From Methylovirgula sp. (GTDB taxonomy: Bacteria > Pseudomonadota > Alphaproteobacteria > Rhizobiales > Beijerinckiaceae), in NCBI GenBank assembly GCA_025356505.1, contig JANXSV010000427.1, positions 1 through 6,601 of the forward strand: a stretch of 6,601 bases of DNA, read 5' to 3'. The notes below the pieces were generated by a model. It was not told where the DNA came from. It was given only the letters and a program-made list of their open reading frames with translations, and made no database searches. The position numbers and the translations under genes are program-made. Shown in pieces: positions 1 to 6,601 of this stretch; the stretch's first letter is position 1; every line of letters starts with the position of its first letter.

Positions 1-1619
1 CAACTGTTCCGGGCTTTTTAGGCGTCATTGAAAGTGCCGCCCACGCGGTCGAAATTTCTGATCAGATCGGCTATCCCGTTATGATCAAAGCCTCAGCGGG
101 CGGCGGCGGTAAGGGAATGCGCATTGCCCATACGCGCGATGAGGTAAACGAAGGCTTCACCCGGGCTAAATCAGAGGCGAAATCCTCCTTTGGTGATGAC
201 CGCGTCTTCGTCGAGAAGTTTATCGTCAATCCCCGCCATATCGAAATTCAGCTGATCGGAGACAAGCACGGCAACGTGGTATACTTGGGGGAGCGAGAGT
301 GCTCTATTCAGCGGCGGAATCAAAAGGTTGTCGAAGAGGCGCCTAGCCCGCTGCTTGACGAGAACACCCGAAAAAAAATGGGCGAACAGGCCGTCGCTCT
401 GGCTAAAGCCGTAGATTACGACTCCGCCGGAACTGTAGAGTTTGTTGCCGGACAGGACAAAAGCTTTTTCTTTCTAGAAATGAACACGCGCCTTCAGGTC
501 GAGCATCCGGTAACCGAACTTATTACCGGCATTGACCTTGTCGAACAGATGATTCGCGTCGCCTATGGCGAGAAGCTTGCATTTACGCAACAAGATATTC
601 ACCTCAACGGCTGGGCGGTTGAAAGCCGCGTCTACGCCGAAGATCCGACCCGGGGCTTTTTGCCCTCCACCGGTCGACTTGTGAAATATCAACCACCGCA
701 AGAGGGAACCCATGCTGGCATCACCATTCGCAACGATACGGGCGTGTATGAGGGTGGTGAAATTTCGATTTTTTACGATCCAATGATTGCTAAGCTCGTC
801 TCGCACGCACCGACCAGAATTGCTGCTATCGAAGCTCAAGCCAAGGCTTTGGATGCGTTCGTTATAGACGGCATCCGACATAATATTCCGTTTCTTTCAA
901 GCCTCATGCAGCATGAAAGGTGGCGTGCGGGGAACCTGAGCACTGGCTTCATCAAAGAGGAATATCCCGACGGCTTTTCTCCTTTGGTAGCAAGCGGCGA
1001 AAAGGCAAAACGCATGGCGGCCGTCGCTGCCGGCATAGATCACCTAATGAATGCCCGAAAACGGGAAATCTCGGGTCAGATTCGAACTCAGCGGCCAGTG
1101 GCGTTTCAGCAGGAGCGTACTATCGTCCTGCAAGATCAGCATTTCAATGTCACGGTATTGACCGGCGTCGACGATTTCACAGTAGCGTTCGAAGACGGCG
1201 CTGCGCTGCGACTGAGATCGGATTGGGTTCCAGGAGAATTGGTCTGGGAGGGTGCAATTGAAGATGCAGAGGCGGCGATGCAGGTGCGCCCAATTTTCAA
1301 CGGCATCAATCTCAGCCATGGCGGTGTGAGCGTCAACATACATGTCTACACGCGTCGCGAGGCTGAACTTGCCCGGCTCATGCTCGTCAAACAGCCCGCC
1401 GACACGTCTAAAGCGTTGCTATGCCCGATGCCCGGGTTGGTTAAGGCGCTGTTTGTAAAATTAGGCCAAGAGGTCAAGCTCGGAGAGCAACTTTGTATGG
1501 TCGAAGCCATGAAAATGGAGAACGTGCTCATTGCCGAGCGCGATGCCACCGTCACCAAAATTATTGCTGCTGTAGGAGATTCACTTGCCGTAGACGCTGT
1601 GATAATGGAATTCTCATAA
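1..1619 (+). CDS. pccA: Propionyl-CoA carboxylase alpha subunit (biotin carboxylase + BCCP), 5'-partial
   Basis: This is the biotin-carrying subunit of an acyl-CoA carboxylase. It carboxylates its own biotin using ATP and bicarbonate, and a partner beta subunit passes the carboxyl group to propionyl-CoA, giving methylmalonyl-CoA in the cytoplasm. The first full codon is at position 3, giving 538 visible residues; the reading frame is open to the left edge, so the ATG at 81 is internal. Visible features in order are the ATP-grasp glycine loop GGGGKG (residues 33-38), RRNQKV with its lysine at 108, the catalytic EMNTRLQVEHP (E159, N161, R163), a middle BT-type linker domain (about 330-460) and a C-terminal biotinyl domain. 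The biotin-accepting lysine in AMKMEN is residue 504, 35th from the end. Compared with E. coli AccC numbering, roughly 130 N-terminal residues are missing. The fused biotin domain rules out a stand-alone AccC. AMKMEN and the terminal VIMEFS favour PCC over methylcrotonyl-CoA carboxylase, but the substrate is inferred. The beta subunit gene is not in the window. Confidence 0.93.
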   Translation, partial: TVPGFLGVIESAAHAVEISDQIGYPVMIKASAGGGGKGMRIAHTRDEVNEGFTRAKSEAKSSFGDDRVFVEKFIVNPRHIEIQLIGDKHGNVVYLGERECSIQRRNQKVVEEAPSPLLDENTRKKMGEQAVALAKAVDYDSAGTVEFVAGQDKSFFFLEMNTRLQVEHPVTELITGIDLVEQMIRVAYGEKLAFTQQDIHLNGWAVESRVYAEDPTRGFLPSTGRLVKYQPPQEGTHAGITIRNDTGVYEGGEISIFYDPMIAKLVSHAPTRIAAIEAQAKALDAFVIDGIRHNIPFLSSLMQHERWRAGNLSTGFIKEEYPDGFSPLVASGEKAKRMAAVAAGIDHLMNARKREISGQIRTQRPVAFQQERTIVLQDQHFNVTVLTGVDDFTVAFEDGAALRLRSDWVPGELVWEGAIEDAEAAMQVRPIFNGINLSHGGVSVNIHVYTRREAELARLMLVKQPADTSKALLCPMPGLVKALFVKLGQEVKLGEQLCMVEAMKMENVLIAERDATVTKIIAAVGDSLAVDAVIMEFS

Positions 1620-1671
1620 AGGTGAAAAGTGCGAGGGTGCTGGAAAAACCGTTATTTCTGGGGACTGGATT

Positions 1672-1712
1672 GAGAGAAAACCTCTCCTTACGGCGCGTTT
1701 TTATCATAAAAA
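1672..1712. terminator. Possible weak bidirectional terminator
   Basis: A five-pair stem GAGAG/CTCTC (1672-1676 with 1682-1686, loop AAAAC) is followed on the + strand by a T5 run at 1698-1702. The T-run is part of an AT-rich inverted repeat, TTTTTAT-C-ATAAAAA (1698-1712), which gives a T-run on both strands. It starts about 53 bases after the pccA stop. Against the call, the stem is short and the T-run lies 11 bases beyond it instead of directly adjoining. The minus-strand T-run has no clear GC-rich stem before it. Treat this as a candidate only. Confidence 0.2.
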
Positions 1713-1757
1713 ATAGAGCAAGCCTCGCGTCGCCCCCAAATTCCTCCATTTCCGCAA

Positions 1758-1769
1758 CTACAGCTGTAG
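1758..1769. repeat. 12-base perfect palindrome
   Basis: CTACAGCTGTAG is a perfect self-complementary 12-mer in the pccA-dnaE intergenic region. It has no loop, so it is more like a protein-binding dyad than a terminator hairpin. No promoter or start codon that it could control is evident next to it, and a palindrome of this length can occur by chance. No function is assigned. Confidence 0.35.
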
Positions 1770-1933
1770 CTTATGTTACCTCTAGCGATTCGGGGTCCGC
1801 GGCATACTGCGATGGAGAGCCTTGGCCTGCCGGCCTTCGTCGCGTGATAGCGAGCCTACTACGTTAATTAAAGAACAAATAAAGAGCTTCGGCAAAGACG
1901 TGTCAACGAACTTAAAGGCGGCGTGCCGATGAC

Positions 1934-4900
1934 TTACACCTGCTCGACATGCACTACGCCCGGCATGGATTTGAGCGCTCCGGCCAGTTGAGGTGTAACC
2001 ACAAGGCGCTGCGGCAGACGCAGTTCAACCTCGCGTCTACCACCCTCCAACATCAGAATAAGTGACACTTCGCCGTTGCCTCTGGCCCCGCGAGATTCGC
2101 TTTGATGACGGTTGAGCCGATCTGAAATCATGGAAAAAGTTGTCGCTTCGCGCACAAAGACACGGAGCCCGAGGCTGACATCTTTGGCCGCGTCATCAAG
2201 CAGTTTCACTTCGATGATGCGCGCTTTCACGTCGTCGCCATCAAGGCTGCCGTGCAGCGACACCAACAACACAGCGCCCTTTTCCAATATGTCCCGGTAG
2301 AGGTTGAGCCCCTCCTGAAACAAAATTGCTTCATATTGACCCGACGCGTCAGACAGCGTTACGATGCCCATCTTACTACCAGATTTAGTGCGTCGCTCCT
2401 GCCTATCGAGCACAGTGGCGGCGACGCGCATGGCAGATGCACCATTGCGGACATTGCGGCAAAACTCAACATGGTTCGCAAGTTTGAGCCGCTTGATCAC
2501 CGGAGCGTAATCGTCCAGAGGATGACCGGAAAGGAAAAAGCCGACTGCGTCAAATTCTTTACGCAGGCGCTCCACCGGCTCCCACGCCTGTACCCTTGGC
2601 ACCACCAAAGGCGCTTTTTCCTCTTCGCCGCCAAACAGGCCGCTTTGGCCCACCTGCCGCTCCGCCTCGGTGCGATTCGCCAGTTGCAAAACTTGTTCCA
2701 TGGCGGCAAAGGCTTTGGCACGCTCTTTTTCTAGGTCGTCGAATGCTCCTGCTGCGGCTAGGCTCTCCAACACCTTTTTATTGACCTCGCGCGGATTGAT
2801 GCGCTGAGCAAAATCAGCCAGATCCCGAAACGGTTTGTTGGCGCGGGCTGCGACAATGGCCCCGACCTGCCCTTCCCCAGCGCCCTTGATGGCAGACAGG
2901 GCATAGAGAATGACAAGCTCAACGCCCTTCTGCTTCACTTCGAAATCAACGCCGGACTGATTGATCGAAGGAGGCTCAACGCTTATGCCAAGTCGGCGCG
3001 CCTCGTTGCGGAATTCGGCAAGCTTATCGGTGTTGGATTTATCGAGACTCATTGATGCGGCGAGAAACTCAACTGGATAATTTGCCTTAAGGTAAGCGGT
3101 TTGATAAGCGATGTAACCGTAGGCTGCGGCATGGCTCTTGTTAAAGCCATAGTCGGCGAACTTGGCGAGTAAATCAAAAATCTCGTTGGCAAGTTCTTCT
3201 GAAATGGCATTTTTCATAGCTCCGTCGACAAAGCGGGCACGCTGGGCATCCATCTCCGATTTGATCTTCTTACCCATGGCGCGCCGCAGCATATCAGCCT
3301 CGCCCAGCGAATAACCTGAGAGATCGCGCGCTACCTGCATGACCTGTTCTTGGTAGATGATAACCCCAAAGGTCTCTGTCAGGCTGGCCTCCATTTTAGG
3401 ATGAAGATATACCGCCTCCTCTTCGCCCAATTTTCGGGCACAATACGTGGGGATGTTGGCCATCGGGCCAGGCCTATAGAGCGCAACCAACGCGATGAGA
3501 TCTTCAAAACGGTCGGCGCGCATTTCGACCAGCGCTTTACGCATCCCCGCACTTTCCAGCTGGAACACGCCGATGGTTTCACCGCGTCCGAGCATGGCGA
3601 AGGTTTTGGCATCGTCCAGCGGAATGGTGGACACGTCAATGGCAAGGCCGCGCGCGCGGATGAGCCGTTCCGCAAGTGCCAGCACAGTGAGCGTTTTCAG
3701 GCCTAGAAAATCGAATTTTACCAAGCCGGCAGGCTCAACCCATTTCATATTAAACTGAGTGGCTGGCATATCTGATTTTGGGTCGCGATAGAGCGGAACC
3801 AGTTGGTTGAGAGGTCGATCGCCGATCACAATACCGGCAGCATGAGTGGAGGCGTTGGAATACAGGCCTTCCAAAGTTGCGGCAATTTTCAGCATCTGCG
3901 CAACTTTAAGATCCGTTTGAGCCGCCTCGCGCAATTTTGGTTCGGAATTGAGCGCTTGTTGTAGCGAAACAGGTGCTGCGGGGTTTTGGGGTACGAGCTT
4001 TGCCAGCTTATCCACCTGACCCAACGGCATTTCCAGCACGCGTCCGACATTGCGCATCACCCCGCGCGCCAGAAACGAGCCGAATGTGATGATCTGCGCG
4101 ACACGGTCCAACCCGTAGCGTTGACGTACATAGGCTATGACTTCATCGCGCCGATTCTGGCAGAAATCGATATCGAAATCCGGCATGGAAACGCGTTCGG
4201 GATTTAAAAACCGCTCGAACAGCAGGTTGAAACGCAACGGGTCCAGATCCGTGATTGTGAGAGAATAGGCGACCAGCGACCCTGCACCCGACCCACGCCC
4301 CGGGCCGACCGGAATGCCTTGCGCCTTAGCCCATTTGATAAAATCCGCCACGATCAGGAAATATCCGGGAAATTGCATTTTGACGATGACATCTAGCTCA
4401 AACGCGAGACGCGCGGTGTAGTCAGCTTCGGTAAAATTTGGCGCGAGGCCATGAAGACGGATGCGCTCTTCCAAGCCTGCCCGCGCTTGGGCCCGCAAGG
4501 CAGCGACCTCGTCCAGAGGCGTGCCATCCACGGAGGTGAAGCGCGGCAGAATAGGCTTGCGGGTGTGCGGGCGCACGGAGCAGCGGCGTGCGATTTCGAC
4601 AGTATTGTCGAGTGCCTCTGGGATATCGGCAAACAGCTTGCGCATTTCATCGCGGGTTTTGAATCGATGATGCGGCGTAAGCTGACGCCGATCTGCTACA
4701 GAAACGAATGTGCCCTCCGACACGCAGAGCAGCGCATCCTGCGCCTCATAGTCGGCAGAGGCAGCAAAATACGGCTCGTTGGTGGCCACAAGGGGCAGCC
4801 CGTTCCCATAGGCAAGACCGATCAAGTGCGGTTCTATTTTCCGCTCCAGCGCCGTTTCGTGTCTCTGCAACTCGATATAGAGCCGATCCCCGAATGCCGT

Positions 4901-5428
4901 TTCTAACTTTTTCAGTCGATTTTGCGCAACATCGGCCCGGTCAAGTTGAAAGGCGCGGTCAATTGGTCCGGAGGGGCCACCTGTGAGGGCAATGAGACCT
5001 GCGCTATGCGCAAATAGATCGTCGAACATCACATGAGCGCTGTCGCCAGCCTGAGGCTCAAGGAAAGCCGCAGAGCCAAGCTTCATGAGGTTGGCATAAC
5101 CTTCACCGGTTGCGGCCAGCAAGACAACATTGCCTCGGCCGGAGTGATCACGGTCGAAGCGGCGACCGAACACTTCCGCATCGCCAAAATCGACAACTAG
5201 TTGAATGCCTATGATCGGTTGAATGCCGACTTTGGCCAGCTTTTCGGAAAACTCAAGCGCTCCGAACAGATTGTTAGTGTCTGTTATGGCCAATGCGGGC
5301 TGGTAATCCGCCGACGCCATTTTGTACAGCGTCTCAATGGTCAGTGCGCCTTCACGCAAAGAATAGGCGCTATGGACGTGGAGATGCACAAAGCCGACCG
5401 TTGGCCTTGTGACGATGCCGTGTTTCAT
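1934..5428 (-). CDS. dnaE: DNA polymerase III subunit alpha (DnaE1 type)
   Basis: This is the catalytic subunit of the replicative polymerase, which copies both strands as part of the holoenzyme at the fork. It is intact, with 1164 residues from the chosen start, against 1160 in E. coli DnaE. In order it has an N-terminal PHP domain (HLHVHS at 15-20), the GPGRGSGAGS polymerase motif, the palm motif PDFDIDF with catalytic D417 and D419, and the third palm aspartate D573 in KFDFLGL. After these come a helix-hairpin-helix region near 861-901, an internal clamp-binding motif QSGLF at 928-932 (E. coli QADMF at 920-924) and an OB fold near 998-1070. Length and domain order fit DnaE1, not PolC or ImuC/DnaE2. 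The PHP metal site is degenerate, so proofreading presumably depends on a separate DnaQ epsilon subunit. An in-frame ATG 12 bases upstream (codon 5438-5440) would add MREI. I prefer 5428 because GCGGGAA precedes it while nothing like a ribosome binding site precedes the upstream ATG. It lies downstream of der on the same strand. Confidence 0.97.
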   Translation of the reverse strand: MKHGIVTRPTVGFVHLHVHSAYSLREGALTIETLYKMASADYQPALAITDTNNLFGALEFSEKLAKVGIQPIIGIQLVVDFGDAEVFGRRFDRDHSGRGNVVLLAATGEGYANLMKLGSAAFLEPQAGDSAHVMFDDLFAHSAGLIALTGGPSGPIDRAFQLDRADVAQNRLKKLETAFGDRLYIELQRHETALERKIEPHLIGLAYGNGLPLVATNEPYFAASADYEAQDALLCVSEGTFVSVADRRQLTPHHRFKTRDEMRKLFADIPEALDNTVEIARRCSVRPHTRKPILPRFTSVDGTPLDEVAALRAQARAGLEERIRLHGLAPNFTEADYTARLAFELDVIVKMQFPGYFLIVADFIKWAKAQGIPVGPGRGSGAGSLVAYSLTITDLDPLRFNLLFERFLNPERVSMPDFDIDFCQNRRDEVIAYVRQRYGLDRVAQIITFGSFLARGVMRNVGRVLEMPLGQVDKLAKLVPQNPAAPVSLQQALNSEPKLREAAQTDLKVAQMLKIAATLEGLYSNASTHAAGIVIGDRPLNQLVPLYRDPKSDMPATQFNMKWVEPAGLVKFDFLGLKTLTVLALAERLIRARGLAIDVSTIPLDDAKTFAMLGRGETIGVFQLESAGMRKALVEMRADRFEDLIALVALYRPGPMANIPTYCARKLGEEEAVYLHPKMEASLTETFGVIIYQEQVMQVARDLSGYSLGEADMLRRAMGKKIKSEMDAQRARFVDGAMKNAISEELANEIFDLLAKFADYGFNKSHAAAYGYIAYQTAYLKANYPVEFLAASMSLDKSNTDKLAEFRNEARRLGISVEPPSINQSGVDFEVKQKGVELVILYALSAIKGAGEGQVGAIVAARANKPFRDLADFAQRINPREVNKKVLESLAAAGAFDDLEKERAKAFAAMEQVLQLANRTEAERQVGQSGLFGGEEEKAPLVVPRVQAWEPVERLRKEFDAVGFFLSGHPLDDYAPVIKRLKLANHVEFCRNVRNGASAMRVAATVLDRQERRTKSGSKMGIVTLSDASGQYEAILFQEGLNLYRDILEKGAVLLVSLHGSLDGDDVKARIIEVKLLDDAAKDVSLGLRVFVREATTFSMISDRLNRHQSESRGARGNGEVSLILMLEGGRREVELRLPQRLVVTPQLAGALKSMPGVVHVEQV

Positions 5429-5432
5429 AATT

Positions 5433-5437
5433 TCCCG
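5433..5437 (-). promoter_or_regulatory. Weak ribosome binding site favouring the downstream dnaE start
   Basis: On the minus strand CGGGA ends four bases before the ATG at 5426-5428. Its GGA core can pair with the 16S anti-Shine-Dalgarno sequence, though weakly. The alternative ATG at 5438-5440 is preceded by CTGATCCT, which has no purine-rich match. This is the only sequence reason for choosing the shorter DnaE N-terminus; both proteins keep the full PHP domain. Confidence 0.35.
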
Positions 5438-5470
5438 CATAGGATCAGTTTATGCCGCGAAGCTGCATCC

Positions 5471-5493
5471 GTCTCGCGCCCGACGCGCGACAC
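5471..5493 (-). other. GC-rich stem-loop in the der-dnaE spacer
   Basis: In the spacer between der and dnaE the minus strand reads TCGCGC, loop GTCGG, GCGCGA, a perfect six-pair GC-rich stem (5474-5479 with 5485-5490). Beyond one G-G mismatch, two further pairs extend it to 5471-5493. No T-run follows, so it is not a standard intrinsic terminator for der. It lies about 20 bases after the der stop and 42 bases before the preferred dnaE ATG. It could stabilise or end the der message, act as an attenuator or processing site ahead of dnaE, or be incidental. Confidence 0.45.
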
Positions 5494-5512
5494 ACAGATA
5501 AATTCGAGAATA

Positions 5513-6601
5513 TTACCAGCGCTTTTTATCGAATGGATTTTCCTTCGATTTCAGAGTGATGCGCAAAGGAATTCCATCCAGCCCAAATGTTTTGCGCAAA
5601 CCATTGATCAAAAAGCGTTTATAGGATTCCGGCAAGCCTTCGAGCTGGTTGCCGAACAAAACAAAATAAGGCGGGCGCGCCTTTGGCTGCGTCATGTAGC
5701 GGATTTTTATTCTACGACCGGAAATTGCTGGCGGCGGCGTATGGTCAAGCGTTGCGGCAAGCCAGCGGTTCATTTTGCCGGTTGAGATTCTCACGTTCCA
5801 CGTTTCGTGCACCTTGATCACGGCTTCCAAGAGTTTATCCAGACCCGTTCCGGTAAGACCGGAGGTTGGGATTACGGAAACGCCGCGTATTTGCGGTAAT
5901 AATTCGTCGGCCTCCATGCGCAATTCTTTAAGCTTGGCATTTTTATCGGCGATCAAGTCCCACTTGTTGAGCCCGATTACGATTGCTCTACCCTCACGCG
6001 CGGCGAGATCGACCAACGACAGGTCCTGCTTTTCGAAGGGAATCGTCGCATCAAGCAGCACAATCACAACTTCAGCAAATTTCACGGCACGAATGGTGTC
6101 AGCAACGGCAAGTTTTTCGAGCTTTTCTTCCACGCGGGAGCGACGGCGCACGCCTGCGGTATCAAATATTTTCAGCTTACGGGTGCGCCATACGTGGTCA
6201 ATGCCAATTGAGTCGCGCGTTATACCGGGCTCAGGCCCGGTTAAGAGTCGGTCTTCACCCAGAATTGTGTTCAGGAGTGTCGATTTACCGGCGTTCGGAC
6301 GCCCGAGAACCGCAATCCGCAGAGGCTTCGTCACATCAAGTTCCGAGCCATCTTCTTCTTCATCAAGCACGAGATGAACATCGCTATCGACCTGTTCCTC
6401 GGCGGGAAGCGCGGTTTCTTTGGGCAGAGCCTCGAGCAAGGCGGAATAGAGTGTCGAAAAACCGTCGCCATGCTCAGCTGAGAGCGCTATTGGCTCACCA
6501 AGGCCGAGAGTGTAAGCCTCCATTGTCCCAGCCTCACCGGCGCGGCCCTCGGCCTTATTGGCGATGAGTATCAGTGGTTTGTTAGCCCGGCGCACAAGCT
6601 G
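5513..6601 (-). CDS. der: Ribosome-associated GTPase Der (EngA), 5'-partial
   Basis: Der is an essential tandem GTPase that binds the 50S ribosomal subunit and is needed for its late maturation. The window holds 362 codons including the C-terminus; the frame is open to the right edge, and the GTG at 6593-6595 is an internal valine (QLVRRANK). Numbering from that valine, the tail of the first G domain shows G4 NKAE (13-16) and a G5-like SAEHG. An acidic linker rich in E and D follows (about 60-88). The second G domain is complete: P-loop GRPNAGKST (98-106, K104), G2 threonine T126 in GITRD, G3 DTAG (D145), G4 NKWD (210-213) and G5 TSGLTG (244-249). A KH-like RNA-binding domain (about 268-360) ends in NPFDKKRW. 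Roughly 105 N-terminal residues, including the first P-loop, lie outside. It precedes dnaE on the same strand. The tandem arrangement separates it from Era and other single-domain GTPases. Confidence 0.96.
   Translation of the reverse strand, partial: QLVRRANKPLILIANKAEGRAGEAGTMEAYTLGLGEPIALSAEHGDGFSTLYSALLEALPKETALPAEEQVDSDVHLVLDEEEDGSELDVTKPLRIAVLGRPNAGKSTLLNTILGEDRLLTGPEPGITRDSIGIDHVWRTRKLKIFDTAGVRRRSRVEEKLEKLAVADTIRAVKFAEVVIVLLDATIPFEKQDLSLVDLAAREGRAIVIGLNKWDLIADKNAKLKELRMEADELLPQIRGVSVIPTSGLTGTGLDKLLEAVIKVHETWNVRISTGKMNRWLAATLDHTPPPAISGRRIKIRYMTQPKARPPYFVLFGNQLEGLPESYKRFLINGLRKTFGLDGIPLRITLKSKENPFDKKRW

Larger units (their letters stand above)
1620..1933. other. Convergent intergenic region, no convincing gene
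   Basis: This stretch of about 314 bases lies between the stop codons of pccA (+) and dnaE (-). Short open frames cross it on both strands, but the ones checked begin inside pccA or lack a ribosome binding site, and none has a recognisable protein pattern. I saw no tRNA-like cloverleaf or T-loop sequence. It does contain a small stem-loop (1672-1686), an AT-rich inverted repeat (1698-1712), a 12-base palindrome (1758-1769), a short GGCC/GGCC inverted repeat near 1824-1835 and a TTAATTAA palindrome (1864-1871). Its likely role is to separate and terminate the two converging transcripts, but no textbook terminator is present. Confidence 0.7.

Noticed and set aside
81..83. ATG at 81 as the start of the carboxylase
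   Set aside because: The frame is open from position 3, and the upstream residues (TVPGF, GYPV) are conserved biotin carboxylase sequence, so the gene is cut by the window edge.
1561..1749. 62-residue - strand frame in the intergenic region overlapping the pccA end
   Set aside because: About a third of it is antisense to pccA, the upstream sequence gives only a poor ribosome binding site, and no homologue is recognised.
1818..1856. GC-rich stretch with GGCC/GGCC and TCGC/GCGA inverted repeats as a terminator or small RNA
   Set aside because: The stems are only four pairs long and no T-run follows on either strand; chance is a sufficient explanation.
1493..1867. 124-residue + strand frame starting inside pccA and running through the intergenic region
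   Set aside because: The first third is an out-of-frame reading of the biotinyl domain, and the rest has no recognisable motif. The ATG lies within pccA with no sign of independent translation.
5201..5785. 194-residue open frame on the + strand spanning the dnaE start, the spacer and the der end
   Set aside because: It is antisense to two well-supported genes, its composition is unlike a folded protein family, and no ribosome binding site is evident.
5775..6377. 200-residue open frame on the + strand, antisense to der
   Set aside because: It mirrors the der coding sequence. Its serine-rich end is simply the complement of the acidic linker codons of Der, and it has no family pattern of its own.
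6593..6595. GTG at 6593-6595 as the start of Der
   Set aside because: Starting here would remove the first P-loop. The frame continues to the window edge and the GTG is the valine of a conserved segment just before the NKAE motif.

Overview
The window looks like an ordinary chromosomal housekeeping segment from an alphaproteobacterium; the order cannot be resolved from this sequence alone. The placement rests on remembered family patterns, not a search. The carboxylase has the biotin-domain wording of alphaproteobacterial propionyl-CoA carboxylases (AMKMEN core, terminal VIMEFS). DnaE carries the TDTNNLFGALEF wording, and the Der P-loop reads GRPNAGKST. Base composition looks moderately GC-rich by eye and similar across the three genes, with no sign of transfer.

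Layout. Positions 1-1619 (+) hold the C-terminal four fifths of the biotin-bearing alpha subunit of an acyl-CoA carboxylase, most likely propionyl-CoA carboxylase (pccA); the N-terminus lies outside the window. Positions 1620-1933 are a convergent intergenic region of about 314 bases with no convincing gene. It holds two small dyads and an AT-rich inverted repeat that may give weak termination. Positions 1934-5428 (-) hold a complete dnaE, the catalytic alpha subunit of replicative DNA polymerase III. Positions 5429-5512 are a short gap with a GC-rich stem-loop. Positions 5513-6601 (-) hold most of der (engA), the double-domain GTPase of 50S ribosome assembly, whose N-terminus runs off the right edge.

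How the genes relate. der and dnaE run in the same direction with a gap of 84 bases, or 72 if the upstream dnaE start is used, so der-dnaE co-transcription is plausible. pccA belongs to a separate transcription unit that converges on them. Its function, propionyl-CoA breakdown through methylmalonyl-CoA, is unrelated to replication or ribosome assembly.

I found no mobile element, CRISPR array, tRNA, rRNA or novel system. The points worth a second look are modest: the degenerate PHP site of DnaE, the der-dnaE spacer hairpin, the unexplained intergenic region and the choice of dnaE start.
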